Below are positions 5,764 through 7,328 of a stretch of DNA of 7,328 nucleotides, in pieces. Every line of letters starts with the position of its first letter. The stretch's first letter is position 1. Origin of the DNA: SIG710 sp045595425. GTDB taxonomy: Bacteria; Bacillota; Clostridia; Oscillospirales; CAG-272. The DNA is taken from assembly GCA_045595425.1 (NCBI GenBank), contig JAZOAL010000009.1, forward strand, positions 1 to 7,328. Direction: 5' to 3'. The translations under genes were made by a program, and so were the position numbers. The notes below the pieces were generated by a model that made no database searches, had not been told where the DNA came from, and saw only the letters and a program-made list of their open reading frames with translations.

Positions 5764-5787
5764 AGAAAAGCAACTTATAACAGAAAG

Positions 5788-5858
5788 CATCCTCATCCGT
5801 CTCGGCGAACAACGAGATTGCTCTGAATGAAGATATTTCGCCGAGACGGATGAGGATG
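5788..5858. repeat. Long perfect inverted repeat, 22-bp arms
   Basis: The arms are 5788-5809 (CATCCTCATCCGTC at its start) and 5837-5858, exactly complementary over 22 bases, with a 27-base loop. In RNA a G-U pair and four more Watson-Crick pairs extend the stem to 27. A TTTT follows the right arm on the + strand, but the loop is long for an intrinsic terminator. It could be a palindromic intergenic repeat, a structured 5' leader element of the lipoprotein gene (63 bases downstream), or an insertion remnant. Confidence 0.7.
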
Positions 5859-5907
5859 TTTTCGGAACATTTTTCCTTGTTATCCGTCTTAATATATGTA
5901 AAATGAA

Positions 5908-5915
5908 GGGAGGGG
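5908..5915 (+). promoter_or_regulatory. Ribosome binding site that fixes a GTG start for the lipoprotein
   Basis: GGGAGGGG lies 5 bases before GTG 5921. An in-frame ATG at 5903 precedes this site and would place it inside the coding region with no ribosome binding site of its own. Starting at GTG also places the two lysines of the signal peptide directly at the N-terminus. Confidence 0.8.
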
Positions 5916-5920
5916 TATAT

Positions 5921-7108
5921 GTGAAAAAACTGTTTTCGATTATTTTTGTGCTGATCATTTTATTGGCATGTGCGGCATGTGGTGAGAAATCTGACGGAGA
6001 AAAAACGCCCGGAACTGATGCCGAGGCATACAGAAAATCTGTTGACACTGTAATAGATACGGAAAACATCGAGCCTGCGGTTTATCCGGTTCAATATATC
6101 AGAACGGACGGTTACAGAGAGGATATTGATTTCCCCTATACGGTGAACATCGGTTCTGTTTCGGAGCTTGAGAGCTATATTGATGAAAACGAAGAACATT
6201 ATTCCCTCGGTCATGCCGATAAGGTCTATTCGGACACCACGATCGGTTTTGCCGATGCTGTGAAGGTCTATGATGAAGCCTTTTTCGAATCAAATATGTT
6301 GGTCATGGCGATATTTGAAGAGGGAAGCGGATCTAACAGACATGAGCTTGTTGGAGTGACGGCGGACGATGTTATTCAGGTGAAGCGTATAACAACGGAG
6401 GCGGGAAGTTGCGATATGGCTGAATGGCATATCATTCTGGAAATGCCGAGAGAACGGGCATATGGTCATACCTTCACAGCCGAATATTACGGCGAGGACA
6501 ATCGAAAGCTTGCGGTGTTTGCTCATAATTTTGTTCTTATGTCTGCCCGTGTTCCGAAGGGATGGGATTATGAGGGGAAAGTGCATAACATGACCTCGGA
6601 TACCTTGGGAATGGAGCTTTATCCTCTTGACTCTCCCGAATCGCGGGTAAAGATATATTTTGTTAATAGGGACTATCTTATGTATTGCGGCACGGGATAT
6701 GATTTTACAAATGTCACCGCAGGAAAATATGAGGCGACAAGGATTACATCTTTATGGGCAGAAGCGGACAAAATTTGGGAGATATACAGCTTCAATGGCT
6801 TTGAGGGGATATATGCCTTGGAGATTTGCGGATTTGCTGAAAACAAGGCGGAATATCAGGATGATATAAACGGGATAATCGAGACACTTGAGATAACGGA
6901 AATGGGCTTCATAGATAAGGAAGAAGCCCTCGAGATCGCAAAAAACGAATGTACTGTAGATTATGATAATGTATATGCAAGGCTTGATTTTATAAACGGA
7001 ATCTGGCGTGTTGATTTTCTTGATTACGACAACGACACAGCCGGCGTCGATCAAACGGTAAATTTGAATGCAAACGGTAAATTTCTCAGCAGCGAATACG
7101 GTGAATAA
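5921..7108 (+). CDS. Putative secreted lipoprotein with PrcB-like and PepSY-like segments
   Basis: The function of this 395-residue protein is not recognised. The N-terminus is a lipoprotein signal peptide: KK at 2-3, a hydrophobic run LFSIIFVLIILLA, then C17 and C20. LLAC (14-17) fits a lipobox best, and C20 is the alternative lipidation site. A polar linker follows (about 21-45). Residues 117-141 (YDEAFFESNMLVMAIFEEGSGSNRH) recall the strand-turn pattern of PrcB-type and related extracytoplasmic domains (EEGSGS). The last 65 residues (330-395, FIDKEEALEIAKNE, a WRVDF strand and LNANGKFLSS) resemble a PepSY domain, often found in protease-inhibiting or cell-surface proteins. Both resemblances are from memory of family patterns. 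The gene is separated from the microcompartment genes by the oppositely oriented tRNA and ends at a strong hairpin, so it is probably an independent single-gene unit. Confidence 0.8.
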   Translation: MKKLFSIIFVLIILLACAACGEKSDGEKTPGTDAEAYRKSVDTVIDTENIEPAVYPVQYIRTDGYREDIDFPYTVNIGSVSELESYIDENEEHYSLGHADKVYSDTTIGFADAVKVYDEAFFESNMLVMAIFEEGSGSNRHELVGVTADDVIQVKRITTEAGSCDMAEWHIILEMPRERAYGHTFTAEYYGEDNRKLAVFAHNFVLMSARVPKGWDYEGKVHNMTSDTLGMELYPLDSPESRVKIYFVNRDYLMYCGTGYDFTNVTAGKYEATRITSLWAEADKIWEIYSFNGFEGIYALEICGFAENKAEYQDDINGIIETLEITEMGFIDKEEALEIAKNECTVDYDNVYARLDFINGIWRVDFLDYDNDTAGVDQTVNLNANGKFLSSEYGE

Positions 7109-7129
7109 TGAAAGCTCATATTCAGTTCA

Positions 7130-7172
7130 AATACCCCTCCCGTCAAAATTTGATTTTGACGGGAGGGGTATT
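7130..7172 (+). terminator. Strong hairpin, 20-bp perfect stem, after the lipoprotein gene
   Basis: Arms 7130-7149 and 7153-7172 pair perfectly around a TTG loop. The stem contains ACCCCTCCCGTCAAAAT against its complement. The sequence after it (TACTTTAAATTT) is only moderately T-rich, and an A-rich side precedes it, so termination could work in both directions. It lies 21 bases after the stop codon. Its left arm is complementary to the gene's own ribosome binding site. Confidence 0.8.
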
Positions 7173-7205
7173 ACTTTAAATTTATCGAAAACTCAATTAT
7201 TAAAT

Positions 7206-7223
7206 GATAAACAATAATTTATC
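7206..7223. repeat. 18-bp palindromic motif GATAAACAATAATTTATC, further copy
   Basis: This 18-mer is the exact reverse complement of 2495-2512 and contains the same 16-mer as 2329-2344, the ends of the hairpin-rich element. It is itself an interrupted palindrome: GATAAA and TTTATC around CAATAA. It may be the start of another copy of that element, whose remainder is not recognisable here, or a protein-binding site. Confidence 0.7.
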
Positions 7224-7273
7224 GGGCTGTTTGTAGAGTGACGAATTAACAAATTTAGATGTACGAACGCAAG

Positions 7274-7314
7274 CCTTCCCTATCAGGGAAGGTGGCGCGG
7301 AGCGACGGATGAGT
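7274..7314. repeat. Dispersed CCTTCCCT...AGGGAAGGTGGCGCGG repeat, cut by window end
   Basis: CCTTCCCT (7274-7281) and AGGGAAGG (7285-7292) form an 8-bp hairpin with loop ATC, followed by TGGCGCGGAGCGACGGATGAG. I recall this composite as a common intergenic repeat in gut Clostridia. The window ends at 7328 soon after, so its far border is unknown. No coding region is seen from 7109 to 7328. Confidence 0.55.
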
Positions 7315-7328
7315 AGAATCCAATTACC

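Noticed and set aside
5903..5920. ATG start that would add MKGGVY to the lipoprotein
   Set aside because: The added codons are the ribosome binding site GGGAGGGG itself; GTG 5921 is correctly spaced and gives a normal signal peptide.

Overview
The window carries one arm of a bacterial microcompartment (metabolosome) operon on the + strand. It is followed by a tRNA-Gly gene on the - strand and a lipoprotein gene on the + strand. Moderate GC, strong GGAGG-type ribosome binding sites, and several short dispersed palindromic repeats of kinds I associate with gut Clostridia suggest an anaerobic Firmicute, probably Oscillospiraceae/Ruminococcaceae-like. This assignment is from general appearance only.

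Layout. 1-167: AT-rich leader with a GTCATCC-type repeat. 168-440: EutN/PduN pentameric vertex protein. 443-1759: PduS-like Fe-S flavoprotein. 1774-2319: PduT-like tandem-domain shell protein with the cluster-binding Cys38. 2329-2512: a 183-bp hairpin-rich element bounded by perfect 16-bp inverted repeats. 2568-3326: DeoR-family regulator. 3339-4778: PduP/EutE-type CoA-acylating aldehyde dehydrogenase. 4787-5437: PduL phosphate acyltransferase. 5485-5526: hairpin/terminator. 5524-5597 (-): tRNA-Gly(CCC) with its own promoter. 5598-5920: non-coding interval with a second GTCATCC repeat and a 22-bp perfect inverted repeat. 5921-7108: lipoprotein. 7130-7172: strong 20-bp-stem hairpin. 7206-7328: more dispersed repeats, cut by the window end.

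How the genes work together. The aldehyde dehydrogenase would turn an aldehyde made by an unseen signature enzyme into acyl-CoA and NADH. PduL would turn acyl-CoA into acyl-phosphate and recycle CoA inside the shell. PduS with PduT could pass electrons across the shell. The aldehyde dehydrogenase and PduL share near-identical N-terminal amphipathic helices that look like encapsulation peptides. The DeoR regulator, of a family that usually senses phosphorylated sugars, suggests the substrate enters as or through a sugar phosphate such as fuculose- or rhamnulose-phosphate. The signature enzyme, hexameric BMC-H shell proteins, alcohol dehydrogenase and acetate kinase are not in the window, so the substrate cannot be fixed from this sequence.

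I found no wholly new system. The points most worth a second look are the inverted-repeat element and its related 18-bp palindromes, the C-C mismatch in the tRNA anticodon stem, the paired encapsulation peptides, and the regulator placed inside the compartment operon.
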